Shown: one piece after another, positions 1-9,434 of the stretch
Layout of the letters: each line of letters opens with the position of its first letter
Position numbering within the stretch: position 1 is the first letter of the stretch
Assembly: GCF_001877035.1 (NCBI RefSeq)
Contig: NZ_CP015756.1
Span: 921,001-985,000, forward strand
Direction: 5' to 3'
DNA from: Clostridium estertheticum subsp. estertheticum
Lineage (GTDB): Bacteria > Bacillota > Clostridia > Clostridiales > Clostridiaceae
Length of the DNA stretch: 64,000 bases
Notes under the pieces: generated by a model
Seen by the model: the letters and a program-made list of their open reading frames with translations, nothing else
What the model was told of the DNA's origin: nothing
Database searches by the model: none
Position numbers and translations under genes: made by a program

Positions 1-145
1 ATTTATCAAATTTTATTCACTTTAGTTATTTATAATGTAATGTTTTTTTAAGCAGAGAATAATTTACTAGGTTCAAAACATTTTACTATACTTTATACAT
101 TAAAATAATGGTAATATATTAGATAATATTACTAATACTACTAAA

Positions 146-160
146 TTGTAAGCGTTTAAA
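146..160 (+). promoter_or_regulatory. cre-like site (CcpA) before the beta-galactosidase
   Basis: TTGTAAGCGTTTAAA fits the clostridial cre core TGWAARCGYT exactly and lies about 10 bases before the ribosome binding site of the GH42 gene, a position where bound CcpA would block transcription. Binding is inferred. Confidence 0.5.
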
Positions 161-179
161 AAAATTATGAGGTGAAAAA

Positions 180-2249
180 ATGATAAAAAAATTTCCATTA
201 ATAAATGATAAACTAACTCACTTTTATCACGGTGCAGACTATAACCCAGAACAATGGCTTAAATATCCTGGAATTTTTGAAGAAGATATAAGACTTATGA
301 AATTAGCAAAGTGTAATGTAATGTCTATAGGTATATTTTCATGGGTTACAATAGAGCCTGAGGAAGGAGTATTTAATTTTAAGTGGCTTGATTATGTTTT
401 GGATAAACTTTATGAAAACGGTATCTATACAATATTAGCTACTCCAACAGGAGCACGGCCTGCATGGATGGCAGCTAAGTATACGCAGGTTCTAAGAGTA
501 GGAGCAAACCGTGTTAGAAATCTTTATGGTCAAAGACATAATCACTGTTTTACATCTCCAGTTTATAGGGAAAAGACACAAATAATAAATAGGAAATTGG
601 CCCAGAGATATTCAAATCATCCTGGAATAGTTGCTTGGCATATTTCTAATGAATATGGTGGGGATTGTCATTGTGATTTATGTCAGGAGGCTTTTAGAAC
701 TTGGCTTAAAAATAAATATACCTCTCTTGATAATTTGAATGATGCTTGGTGGACTACCTTTTGGAGTCATACTTATACGAATTGGTCTCAAATAGAGTCG
801 CCAGCTCCCCATGGGGAAGCAGGTGTACATGGATTAAGCTTAGATTGGAAGAGATTCGTCACAGACCAAACAGTTGATTTTTGCAAAGAAGAAATAAAAC
901 CTTTAAAAGAAATAAATCCTAAGTTGCCAGTTGTAGCGAATCTTATGGAACTATTTGATGGATTAAATTATTGGAAGTTTACAGAGGTGCTGGACATAAT
1001 TTCGTGGGATAATTATCCCAAATGGCATGAAAATGTAGATGAATCTTTTTTAGCTTCAAGGATTTCTATGAATCATGATATATTTAGAAGCTTAATGGGT
1101 GGTAAACCATTTATGTTAATGGAGAGCACTCCAAGTGCTACAAATTGGCAGGCTACTAGCAAGCTTAAAAAGCCTGGGATGCATCTGCTTTCGTCTCTTC
1201 AGGCTGTTGCTCATGGATCAGATACAGTGCAGTATTTTCAATGGAGAAAAAGCAGAGGATCAAGTGAAAAATTTCATGGAGCAGTAGTTGATCATTGTGG
1301 TCATGAAAATACTAGAGTATTTAAAGAAGTTACGCAGGTGGGTACGGTTCTTGAAAAGTTAGATGAAATTTTAGGCACTAGTGTAGAGCCGCAAGTTGCT
1401 ATAATATTTGATTGGGAAAACAGATGGGCTATAAATGATTCACAAGGTCCAAGAAATTGTGGAATAAAGTATGAAGACACTGTATACGCGCAGTATAAAC
1501 CATTTTGGGAAAGTGGCGTGCCAGTTGATATAATTAATATGGAATGTGATTTTTCTAATTACAAATTGCTTGTAGCACCTATGCTTTACATGGTAAAACC
1601 AGGTGTAGGAGAAAGAATTGAAGCATTTGTAAAAAATGGGGGAACGTTTGTTGCAACCTATTGGTCTGGCATAGTAAATGAAAATGATTTATGTTTCCTT
1701 GGTGGTTTCCCAGGACCTCTTAGAAAAGTACTCGGAATATGGTCAGAAGAGATAGAGAGTCTTTATGATGATGAAGTAAATAATATAGTATTTGATAATA
1801 ACAATAAGTTAGGGCTTAAAGGTGAATATGAAACTGTAGAGTTAATTGATTTGATACATGTGGAAGGTGCACAGGTACTAGCCACTTATAAATCAGATTT
1901 CTTTGCTGGGAGACCTGCTCTTACAGTTAATAAATATGGAGACGGCTCAGCTTACTATATTGCATCGAGAAATAAAGAGGATTTCAATGAGGTATTCTAT
2001 GGTGATTTAATAAGGAGACTTGGGATTAAACAAACAGTTAAGACAAAATTACCACAGGGAGTTACAGCGCAATTACGAACTGATGGTGATAATGATTTTA
2101 TATTCTTAATGAATTTTAATAATTGCGATGAAAAAGTTTCTTTAGATGAAAATTTATATGAAGATATACTTTCTGAAAATAAAATAGAAGGAGAAATTAA
2201 CTTAACGCCATATGGTTTTAAAATTATGAAGAGAAAATCTTTGATATAA
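180..2249 (+). CDS. ganA: GH42 beta-galactosidase
   Basis: Cytoplasmic family GH42 beta-galactosidase that removes terminal beta-galactose, here most likely from imported galacto-oligosaccharides released from galactan. The 689-residue length is normal for the family and there is no signal peptide. The acid/base glutamate is E158 in WHISNEYGG and the nucleophile E315 in FMLMESTPS. Four cysteines, C123 and the CHCDLC group at 163-168, match the structural zinc site of many GH42 enzymes. The trimerisation and C-terminal beta domains follow from about residue 395. The ATG at 180 is preceded by GAGGTG. Its partners are the secreted GH53 galactanase and the importer further right, separated from it by the opposite-strand yesNM pair. 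A cre-like site suggests glucose repression. The ganA name rests on the B. subtilis GH42/GH53 pairing. Confidence 0.93.
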   Translation: MIKKFPLINDKLTHFYHGADYNPEQWLKYPGIFEEDIRLMKLAKCNVMSIGIFSWVTIEPEEGVFNFKWLDYVLDKLYENGIYTILATPTGARPAWMAAKYTQVLRVGANRVRNLYGQRHNHCFTSPVYREKTQIINRKLAQRYSNHPGIVAWHISNEYGGDCHCDLCQEAFRTWLKNKYTSLDNLNDAWWTTFWSHTYTNWSQIESPAPHGEAGVHGLSLDWKRFVTDQTVDFCKEEIKPLKEINPKLPVVANLMELFDGLNYWKFTEVLDIISWDNYPKWHENVDESFLASRISMNHDIFRSLMGGKPFMLMESTPSATNWQATSKLKKPGMHLLSSLQAVAHGSDTVQYFQWRKSRGSSEKFHGAVVDHCGHENTRVFKEVTQVGTVLEKLDEILGTSVEPQVAIIFDWENRWAINDSQGPRNCGIKYEDTVYAQYKPFWESGVPVDIINMECDFSNYKLLVAPMLYMVKPGVGERIEAFVKNGGTFVATYWSGIVNENDLCFLGGFPGPLRKVLGIWSEEIESLYDDEVNNIVFDNNNKLGLKGEYETVELIDLIHVEGAQVLATYKSDFFAGRPALTVNKYGDGSAYYIASRNKEDFNEVFYGDLIRRLGIKQTVKTKLPQGVTAQLRTDGDNDFIFLMNFNNCDEKVSLDENLYEDILSENKIEGEINLTPYGFKIMKRKSLI

Positions 2250-2256
2250 AATAAGA

Positions 2257-2299
2257 AATAAAACACAGCACTCGCTTGAATCCTGTGTTTTATTTTTTA
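2257..2299. terminator. bidirectional terminator
   Basis: A 12-bp perfect stem (2257-2268 with 2283-2294) with a 14-base loop and a T-run follows the beta-galactosidase; A-rich sequence on the left makes it usable for the convergent yesM too. Confidence 0.85.
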
Positions 2300-2303
2300 T
2301 GAA

Positions 2304-4118
2304 TTATAATACGAAACCATCTTCATGCACGGTAGCTGGAATTTTAATTTCTACTGTAGTGCCATGTCCGTACTGGCTTTTAAAAGTTAAGCCGTAACCT
2401 TCACCATAAGAGAGCTTTAACCGTTTATCAATATTCTTAAGACCATAACCACTTCCAGTTTCGCTACTTATATCATCTGTTAAGATTTTATCTATTTTAT
2501 CCTCAGGGATGCCGATACCGTCATCTTTCACATATAGAGTTATATCATTATTTTCTAATTTACCACTAATTATTATCTCTCCGCATACATTGCCACGGCC
2601 AAGAATGCCATGTGAAATAGAATTTTCTAAAATGGGTTGTAGTGTTATTTTTAAAATACTATAACGATAAAGCTCCTCGGGTAAATCTATTGTGAGCTTT
2701 ATTCTATCTGAGTACCTCATGTTTTGAATATCAACATAAAGGGAGGCATGTGTTAATTCATCTTTAATCGAGACTTTAGATTTACCTTTATTTAAACTTA
2801 TCTTATAAAAACCTGCGAGGCTCTTAACAGCGCTACTGATTTCTTTATTCATATCCTTGAAAGCCATCCAATTTATCATATCCAAAGTATTATACAAAAA
2901 GTGTGGATTTATCTGTGCCTGAAGGGCTTTTAACTCTGCATTTTTAACTTCCTTGCCAGATTTATACTGTTCATCAATAAGTATTACCATCTTAGTAATC
3001 ATAAAATTATAATTATCTATGAGCTCACCGATTTCATCAGAACTTGAATCTTTAATATAAGTTTCAAGGCTGCCATTGTGGACCTGTCTCATAGACTTAT
3101 TAAGTTTTGTAATTCTTCTAGTTATTGAATTTGAAAAGTAGTATGCAAGAGTAAAAGCTATTGTTCCAAGTATACTTAATAACAAAATCAAGGTATTTCT
3201 TATAAATTTAATTTTAACAAGAATACTATCATAAGGTATAATTGTAGTCATATACCAATCTGTATTATTTATTAATGAGCTTTTCAAAAGGCATTTATTA
3301 TTATTTATAGTAAGCTTTTGAAAATTTTGTGTATTTGATGAAAGGCTGGTGGTTAAAGTATTGTTAAGATTATATTTAGCAATTAAAGAGTCATCTGTAG
3401 AGGATACAATTACTCCTTTGGAATTTTGTATATATGTAAAGCTACCGTCTACTGAATTTGTCTTTTTTATAATATCGTCAACCATTGATTTTTTAAAATC
3501 TACACGAAGAAACCCAATATCCTTGGAAAAGTCATTTGGATTTTTTATAGCAGATACAAGGGAAAGTTCTTTAGGAGAGCTATTAGGTTTATCCTCAAGA
3601 TAGGAACTAGGGCACCATAAATTTCTTGTTTTATTTTCCTTAAATATAGTAAGCCATTTAGAATTCTTGGCCTTATTAAGGCTAAACATATTATAGTCTT
3701 CATTGGAATAAAGAAAATCATTATTTACATAGAGTTTTAAATTACTTATATCAATATCGTTCTCATAAGAACTAAGATATTTGCGCAGAAAAAACATATC
3801 TTTAATTTGTTCATTTATAGGATATGTATTAGGGGATTTACCAAGGATAGTAATTAAATTACTATCAATTGTTGTAATATTATTATCATTAGAAATTATA
3901 TCTGAAACATCATTAACTCTATATAATTTATATGATAAAAAAGAATATGTTTGCTCAAAAGCTTGTTTTGTTGCAGAGGTAATATAGGTTTCTAAAATGG
4001 TAGAAACAGTTTTGTACGTTATAGAAGATAAAAGAATTAATGGAATTATTATTAGCATGAAATAAGATAATAGGAATTTTTGCATAAGTTTTAGATTCGA
4101 AAATTTTATCCTTCTCAT
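2304..4118 (-). CDS. YesM-type sensor histidine kinase
   Basis: Membrane sensor kinase of the YesM family, usually controlling polysaccharide-use genes with a YesN partner. It has an N-terminal membrane segment, a large extracellular dCache-like region (about 40-300), a second membrane segment, a HAMP linker, the His-kinase motif AQINPHFLYNTLD, and a HATPase domain with DDGIGIP and SGYGLKNI. Length (604 aa) is typical. I start it at the ATG whose A is the last base of the yesN stop (TGATG), so it is translationally coupled to yesN; a GTG three bases upstream is also possible. It sits between the GH42 gene and the importer, so galacto-oligosaccharides or galactan are the expected cue; this ligand is inferred. 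Confidence 0.9.
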   Translation of the reverse strand: MRRIKFSNLKLMQKFLLSYFMLIIIPLILLSSITYKTVSTILETYITSATKQAFEQTYSFLSYKLYRVNDVSDIISNDNNITTIDSNLITILGKSPNTYPINEQIKDMFFLRKYLSSYENDIDISNLKLYVNNDFLYSNEDYNMFSLNKAKNSKWLTIFKENKTRNLWCPSSYLEDKPNSSPKELSLVSAIKNPNDFSKDIGFLRVDFKKSMVDDIIKKTNSVDGSFTYIQNSKGVIVSSTDDSLIAKYNLNNTLTTSLSSNTQNFQKLTINNNKCLLKSSLINNTDWYMTTIIPYDSILVKIKFIRNTLILLLSILGTIAFTLAYYFSNSITRRITKLNKSMRQVHNGSLETYIKDSSSDEIGELIDNYNFMITKMVILIDEQYKSGKEVKNAELKALQAQINPHFLYNTLDMINWMAFKDMNKEISSAVKSLAGFYKISLNKGKSKVSIKDELTHASLYVDIQNMRYSDRIKLTIDLPEELYRYSILKITLQPILENSISHGILGRGNVCGEIIISGKLENNDITLYVKDDGIGIPEDKIDKILTDDISSETGSGYGLKNIDKRLKLSYGEGYGLTFKSQYGHGTTVEIKIPATVHEDGFVL

Positions 4119-5650
4119 CACAAAAACTTCTTCTTATATTCAGATGGCGTTAAACCTGTTTCTTTTTTGAATATTTTTGAAAAATAATTTCCATCACCAT
4201 ATCCTACTTTAGTTGTTATATCAATGATTTTCATGTGAGGGTCTTTTAAAAGATCCTTTGCTTTATTAATTCTATACTTGGTAATATAACTGTTTATAGT
4301 TGTACCAGTTTCTTCTTTAAATATGGAGCACATGTATGCAGTGGATAGATAAGTTTTATTACTAATATTTTGCAGGGACAAATCTACATCTGAGTAATTA
4401 TCATGTATATATTTTAGGATAGATGAAACTGGGTTTATATTCGAATTTTTTTCTTCAACAGCGTCAAAAATAGTATGTATTTTTTCTATCATATAACTTT
4501 TGATATCCATAAGAGTGTAAGAATTCGCAAGATATTCAAAAGGACTTTTATTATCCAAATCATTTTGATTTATTATTAAGTTTCTGTCATATGAAAACTT
4601 TAATAATTGATGTAGAAGTCTATAATAAACATCTTTTGTATAATTTATTGGCGTGGAAGCACTCCCTTTTATTTCAGAAGTAAGTCTATTAATTAGAAGA
4701 ATGCTGTTTTGTTTATCTTCATTTAATAGATTTTTCGTGAAATTTTCAATAAGATTTTCATCTAAGTTGTAAACAAGTAGGCTAATTTTATCATAATAAA
4801 TTACGGAATTATAATCATAAAAAAAAGCTTTGCCAAGTGCTTCCACAGCAAAACTGTAGGAAATCGGTATATTTGTAATTCCTATAACTTTTTTACCTTG
4901 GCATATAAAAAAAGTTGTGAATCTCTTTAGATATTCAGATATTAGGTTATATATATTTTCTAATGTCGTATTAACAGATAAAGAGTTTATGTCAGCAGGA
5001 AAGTATAAGTGCATAAGTATAAGATCATCTTCTTTATAACATAGAATGCAATTGAAATTAGATTTAACTACTATTTTTTTTAGCTCAAGGAGAACAGTCT
5101 CCTCCATAAGTTTATCCTTATTTAAAATATTAATCAAAATGGTAATGAAACTAGTCCCTGTAAGCTTACTTTCAGGAATTACATCTATATATTTACCTAA
5201 ATTATAAAAATCAGCATTTTTTTGAATAAGTTTAAGTGCAATATCATTTTTAATATTCAAAGTATTTTCTGTTTCTTTTAGTTTAAGTGTTATTGCATTT
5301 TTAATTGCGGATTGAAGTTCTTCAATATCTATAGGTTTTTCTACGTAACTAACGGCCTTAAGCTCAATAGCTGATTTTAGATACTGTTTATCCGAATAGC
5401 CACTCAAAAATATAATCTCACAGGTAGGATAGGTTTTTCTAAGTTCAAAAGATAATTCTACGCCATTCATTCTAGGCATTTTTACATCAGTTAATAAAAT
5501 ATCAGGCTCAAACTTTTCTGCGACTTCAAGAGCATTTATACCATCATAGGCTTGCTCTATTTCAATAGGACCTAGTTTAGCCCAAGGAATTTCAGCGATT
5601 ATTCCTTCTCTTGTGAAAATTTCATCATCAACTATTAATACCTTAATCAT
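4118..5650 (-). CDS. YesN-type response regulator, AraC family
   Basis: Response regulator of the YesN class. The N-terminal receiver domain has the phospho-acceptor aspartate in LLTDVKMPRMNG and the conserved lysine in SYVEKPID. A poorly conserved middle section (about 130-390) is usual for this family. The C-terminal AraC-type double helix-turn-helix runs from about residue 405, with TAYMCSIFKEETG and the signature ending GYGDGNYFSKIFKKETGLTPSEYKK. It is the first gene of a two-gene operon with the kinase and is expected to activate the divergent importer genes and probably the galactanase and beta-galactosidase. A cre-like site lies about 30 bases upstream of the start. Confidence 0.92.
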   Translation of the reverse strand: MIKVLIVDDEIFTREGIIAEIPWAKLGPIEIEQAYDGINALEVAEKFEPDILLTDVKMPRMNGVELSFELRKTYPTCEIIFLSGYSDKQYLKSAIELKAVSYVEKPIDIEELQSAIKNAITLKLKETENTLNIKNDIALKLIQKNADFYNLGKYIDVIPESKLTGTSFITILINILNKDKLMEETVLLELKKIVVKSNFNCILCYKEDDLILMHLYFPADINSLSVNTTLENIYNLISEYLKRFTTFFICQGKKVIGITNIPISYSFAVEALGKAFFYDYNSVIYYDKISLLVYNLDENLIENFTKNLLNEDKQNSILLINRLTSEIKGSASTPINYTKDVYYRLLHQLLKFSYDRNLIINQNDLDNKSPFEYLANSYTLMDIKSYMIEKIHTIFDAVEEKNSNINPVSSILKYIHDNYSDVDLSLQNISNKTYLSTAYMCSIFKEETGTTINSYITKYRINKAKDLLKDPHMKIIDITTKVGYGDGNYFSKIFKKETGLTPSEYKKKFL

Positions 5651-5678
5651 CTTAAACCTCCTACTAACAAAATTTTTT

Positions 5679-5693
5679 AATTAACGTTTACAT
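5679..5693 (-). promoter_or_regulatory. cre-like site upstream of yesN
   Basis: Read on the minus strand this is ATGTAAACGTTAATT, matching the core TGWAARCGYT. It lies between the divergent yesN and importer genes, closer to yesN. Suggests carbon catabolite control of the regulator itself; inferred. Confidence 0.45.
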
Positions 5694-5814
5694 GGTAATT
5701 ATATAATTAAATGAAGTTATAATCAAATCACTCCATATAAATATGATTTTACTAATATCGTAAAAAATTGCTAATAAATTCTAAACTTGAAAATGATATA
5801 CTCATGTCATAGTA

Positions 5815-5829
5815 ATGAAAACGTTTATA
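5815..5829 (+). promoter_or_regulatory. cre-like site before the importer operon
   Basis: ATGAAAACGTTTATA matches the cre core TGWAARCGYT and ends about 20 bases before the first permease gene, a block-of-elongation position. Inferred CcpA target. Confidence 0.5.
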
Positions 5830-5851
5830 AGTTGAAAGGATGATGATTATA

Positions 5852-6772
5852 ATGGAAAATACAAGCTTCTTACATAAGGTTAAAAAGAATAAAACTTTAT
5901 TGTTAATGCTTCTACCGGCGGTACTTTTTTTCTTTATATTTAGCTATCTTCCGATTGCGGGAATAGTTGTTGCATTTAAGAGTTACAACTTTAAGGGAGG
6001 AATATTTGGAAGTCCCTGGGTTGGCCTTGATAATTTTAAGTTTTTCTTTATGTCGGGGCAAGCTTTTATAGTAACTCGTAATACAGTTTTATATAATTTG
6101 GCATTTATATTTGTTAATACAGTACTTCAAATTGCAATGGCTATATTTTTATCAGAGATAAAAAACAAATATTTTAAAAAGATAACTCAATCACTTATGT
6201 TTCTACCATATTTTATATCTTGGGTTATAGTGGGGGTTATATCTTATAACATATTTAGTTTTGAGCATGGAACATTTAATTCTGTACTTAAATTCTTTCA
6301 TATTGCAGCAATAGATATGTATTCAAAACCACTTGCATGGATTGTCATTATAATTATATTTTGCGCATGGCAAGGGCTTGGATATGGTACTGTGCTTTAT
6401 CTAGCAGCAATAATGGGTATTGATACAGAAATTTATGAAGCAGCAGAAATAGATGGAGCAAATATATTTGAGCGTATTAGATATATTACACTTCCGTCGC
6501 TAGTTCCAACAATAACAATACTTACACTACTTGCGGTTGGTACTATATTTAGAGGAAACTTTGATATGTTCTATCAAATCATTGGAAATAATGGTACGCT
6601 TTTCAATGCCACTGATGTTATTGATACATTTACAGTTAGGGCACTACTTCAAACTAACGAAGTTGGTATGGCAGCGGCTGCAGGCCTTTATCAGTCAGTA
6701 TTTTGTTTTATAACAATAATGGTAGTAAATACTGCAGTTAAAAAACATGATGAAGACAATGCATTATTTTAG
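5852..6772 (+). CDS. oligosaccharide ABC transporter permease, LplB type
   Basis: First of two integral-membrane subunits of a carbohydrate uptake-1 (CUT1) ABC importer, LplB/YteP subgroup. About six membrane helices are visible, and the cytoplasmic EAA loop that docks the ATPase reads EIYEAAEIDGANIFERIRYITLP. The start is taken at the third ATG (5852), 11 bases after AAAGGA, since the ATGs at 5840 and 5843 overlap that ribosome binding site. The second permease follows after 17 bases and the binding lipoprotein after that. Linkage to GH53, GH42 and YesMN points to galacto-oligosaccharide uptake. No ATPase gene is present, as is usual for this subgroup, which borrows an MsmX-like ATPase. Confidence 0.9.
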   Translation: MENTSFLHKVKKNKTLLLMLLPAVLFFFIFSYLPIAGIVVAFKSYNFKGGIFGSPWVGLDNFKFFFMSGQAFIVTRNTVLYNLAFIFVNTVLQIAMAIFLSEIKNKYFKKITQSLMFLPYFISWVIVGVISYNIFSFEHGTFNSVLKFFHIAAIDMYSKPLAWIVIIIIFCAWQGLGYGTVLYLAAIMGIDTEIYEAAEIDGANIFERIRYITLPSLVPTITILTLLAVGTIFRGNFDMFYQIIGNNGTLFNATDVIDTFTVRALLQTNEVGMAAAAGLYQSVFCFITIMVVNTAVKKHDEDNALF

Positions 6773-6789
6773 AATGGAGGGGTAGGAAT

Positions 6790-7683
6790 ATGAAGAAATT
6801 ATCAAAGGATAGAGCAGCATTTAATATAATAGCTTATCTTGTTATAATAATTATGACATTGTTTTGTATAGTTCCATTAATAATTGTAATTTCGGGCTCA
6901 TTTACATCTGAGTCATATATTTTAAAACATGGCTTTAGCTTAATACCAAAGGAGTTTACAACTTCGGCTTATGCACTCGCTTTTAAGGAACCTATGGTAG
7001 TACTTAAAGCTTATGGTGTTACTATATTTATAACAATTGCTGGAACATTTGTTGGGCTACTTGTAACTGCGATGACAGCATATGTACTGACTAGGAAGGA
7101 TTTCGAATGGAGAAATAAATTTTCTTTCTACTTTTATTTTACCACTTTATTTACCGGTGGACTTGTACCATGGTATATATTAATGGTTAGATATTTAGGT
7201 ATGAAGGATAATTATTTAGCACTTATACTTCCATTACTTTTAAGTGTTTTTAATATATTGATAATGAAGAGTTATATGAGCAGCATACCGGATGCCATAT
7301 CTGAGTCTGCAAAAATTGATGGCGCTGGAGATTTTACTATATTTATTAAACTAATACTACCATTATCTAAACCAGCCCTTGCTACTGTGGGTTTGTTTAT
7401 TGCATTAAGATATTGGAATGATTGGTATAATGCAATGTTATTTATTCAAAATGATAAAATGTATAGTCTTCAATATTTTCTTTATAAAATAGTTAATAAT
7501 ATTGATGCTTACAAAAACATATTAGCAACTTCAGGAGGAAGTGTTAATGTTAAAATGGATTTGCCAAGTGAGTCTTTAAAGATGGCACTTACAGTTATAG
7601 TTACAGGGCCGATAATATTTTTGTATCCATTTGTGCAAAAATATTTTGTACAAGGACTTACAATAGGTGCAGTTAAGGGGTAG
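6790..7683 (+). CDS. oligosaccharide ABC transporter permease, YtcP/LplC type
   Basis: Second permease of the same CUT1 importer (297 aa, about six membrane helices). The EAA loop is ISESAKIDGAGDFTIFIKLILPLSKPALA. The C-terminal ending KYFVQGLTIGAVKG is characteristic of the YtcP/LplC group. It lies 17 bases after the first permease with its own GGAGGGG-like ribosome binding site and 47 bases before the solute-binding lipoprotein, so the three form one operon. Confidence 0.92.
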   Translation: MKKLSKDRAAFNIIAYLVIIIMTLFCIVPLIIVISGSFTSESYILKHGFSLIPKEFTTSAYALAFKEPMVVLKAYGVTIFITIAGTFVGLLVTAMTAYVLTRKDFEWRNKFSFYFYFTTLFTGGLVPWYILMVRYLGMKDNYLALILPLLLSVFNILIMKSYMSSIPDAISESAKIDGAGDFTIFIKLILPLSKPALATVGLFIALRYWNDWYNAMLFIQNDKMYSLQYFLYKIVNNIDAYKNILATSGGSVNVKMDLPSESLKMALTVIVTGPIIFLYPFVQKYFVQGLTIGAVKG

Positions 7684-7730
7684 TACCCGTTAATTAAATA
7701 TATAGTACATTATGAGGGGGAAAATTAGTT

Positions 7731-9266
7731 ATGAATAAATTTATGAAAAAGTTCGGGGTTACATTTTTAGTAGCTGGTATCATTATGTCATCACTTTCAG
7801 GTTGTTCAACAAGCAAAAATACAGCTTCTACTAAAGCAACTGTTGATACAAAAGATGCAGTAAAACTAAAAATGTATATTCTAGGAGATAAGCCAAAAGA
7901 TGCTGATGCTGTTTATGGTAAAATGAATGCAATACTTACGCAAAAAATTAACGCAACAATTGATGTTAATTTCATATCGTGGGGAGATCAAGCTACAAAA
8001 TATCCATTGTTATTCTCGTCAGGGGAAGATTTTGATTTGATTTTCACAGCAACAGGATGGTGTTATTATAACCAAATGGCTACTAGAAATGGATTCCTTG
8101 AGTTAACACCTGAACTACTCCAAAAATATGCACCTCAAAGTGTTAAAAACGAACCTAAGCTTGCATGGGAACAAGCTAAGGTTAATAAAAAAATATATAT
8201 GATTCCTAATGACCAAGATGAGTATGCATATTCAGTTGTAGGTATTAGAGGGGATTTAAGAGAAAAATATCATATACCTGCAATTACAAGTCAGGCAGGT
8301 CTTGAAAAATATTATGAGACTATAGCAAAAAATGAAAAAGATATAGTTCCTATAATTAATGGCGGAGGACAAAATCTTCAATTTCCTTTAGAGCTTCAGG
8401 CAAATGGTTTTACTGGAGTAATGGGAACCTATGGTTCCGATCCTATTTTAGGATATAAAATGAATGATACTACTGGAAAAGTATTTTCTATAATTGATAC
8501 ACCAGAATACAAAGACTACGCTGTAAAAATGAAAAAATATGCAGACAGTGGGTATTGGTCTAAGAGTTCTATTTCTAGTAAAGAAACAAGAGATGATGGA
8601 TTTAAAGCTGGAAAGTCAGCATCAATGATTTGGAATATTGGATCAGTTGCAAATGACCTTAAAATAATGAATGCAGCTCATCCTGAGTGGAAAGTAGAAA
8701 TAGCAGATATATTACCAGGAAGCAAAAAATTTGCTAATCCTTACACTAATAATGGTATGGCTATAAATGCAAATTCAAAAAATTCTGAGAGAGCATTAAT
8801 GGCATTAGACCTTTTAAGATACGATAAAGATTTAAATGACATAACATTCAACGGAGTAAAAGGTACTCATTGGGATGCGGTTGGTGATAAAGAATTCAAA
8901 ACTTTAGGTGCCACAGCTAATTTCCCAGCAGGAAACGTTTGCCCATGGGGATGGCATACATCTATAACTCGTACAGACGTTGCTAGACCAAAGATAGTAC
9001 CAGAAACTATTGCTAAATGGCAAAAAAATGATACCATTCATAATCCTTTAGAGACATTTACATTTGATGATAGTCTTGTGAAAAATGAAATGGCAGCAAT
9101 AAACACTGTAGTTACTCAATACGGCCTTCCTCTTCATCTTGGAATAATAGCAGATCCAGTTAAGGGAGCTGAAATTTACAGTCAAAAATTAAAAGCTGCA
9201 GGATTAGATAAAGTAATGAAAGCAGTTCAGGAGCAAGCAGATAAATTTATTAAATCTAAAAAATAA
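7731..9266 (+). CDS. extracellular sugar-binding lipoprotein, LplA type
   Basis: Solute-binding protein of the importer, tethered to the outer face of the membrane. The signal peptide ends in the lipobox LSGC with the lipid-modified cysteine at residue 25, followed by a short Ser/Thr-rich linker. At 511 aa it has the size of the large LplA/YtcQ-type binding proteins that take oligosaccharides rather than simple sugars. Aromatic-rich stretches (for example TATGWCYYNQMAT and CPWGWHTS) would suit sugar stacking. Preferred ligand cannot be read from sequence; galacto-oligosaccharides are inferred from the adjacent galactanase. Confidence 0.9.
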   Translation: MNKFMKKFGVTFLVAGIIMSSLSGCSTSKNTASTKATVDTKDAVKLKMYILGDKPKDADAVYGKMNAILTQKINATIDVNFISWGDQATKYPLLFSSGEDFDLIFTATGWCYYNQMATRNGFLELTPELLQKYAPQSVKNEPKLAWEQAKVNKKIYMIPNDQDEYAYSVVGIRGDLREKYHIPAITSQAGLEKYYETIAKNEKDIVPIINGGGQNLQFPLELQANGFTGVMGTYGSDPILGYKMNDTTGKVFSIIDTPEYKDYAVKMKKYADSGYWSKSSISSKETRDDGFKAGKSASMIWNIGSVANDLKIMNAAHPEWKVEIADILPGSKKFANPYTNNGMAINANSKNSERALMALDLLRYDKDLNDITFNGVKGTHWDAVGDKEFKTLGATANFPAGNVCPWGWHTSITRTDVARPKIVPETIAKWQKNDTIHNPLETFTFDDSLVKNEMAAINTVVTQYGLPLHLGIIADPVKGAEIYSQKLKAAGLDKVMKAVQEQADKFIKSKK

Positions 9267-9308
9267 ACTATAAAAATCATTCCACAATTTCATAAATTTA
9301 CTTAATTG

Positions 9309-9355
9309 ATACCATACTTCATTATTAGTACTATAAGATGAAGTATGGTATTTTT
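9309..9355 (+). terminator. terminator after the importer operon
   Basis: A 14-bp perfect stem (9309-9322 with 9338-9351) followed by TTTTT. It separates the importer genes from the galactanase gene, which therefore needs its own promoter. Confidence 0.88.
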
Positions 9356-9434
9356 AATGAATTTATGAAAAATTATAAAAAATATAAAAATAGTTAAGTT
9401 ATAGGATAAGAGAGTATAGATGGAGGTAATATTA

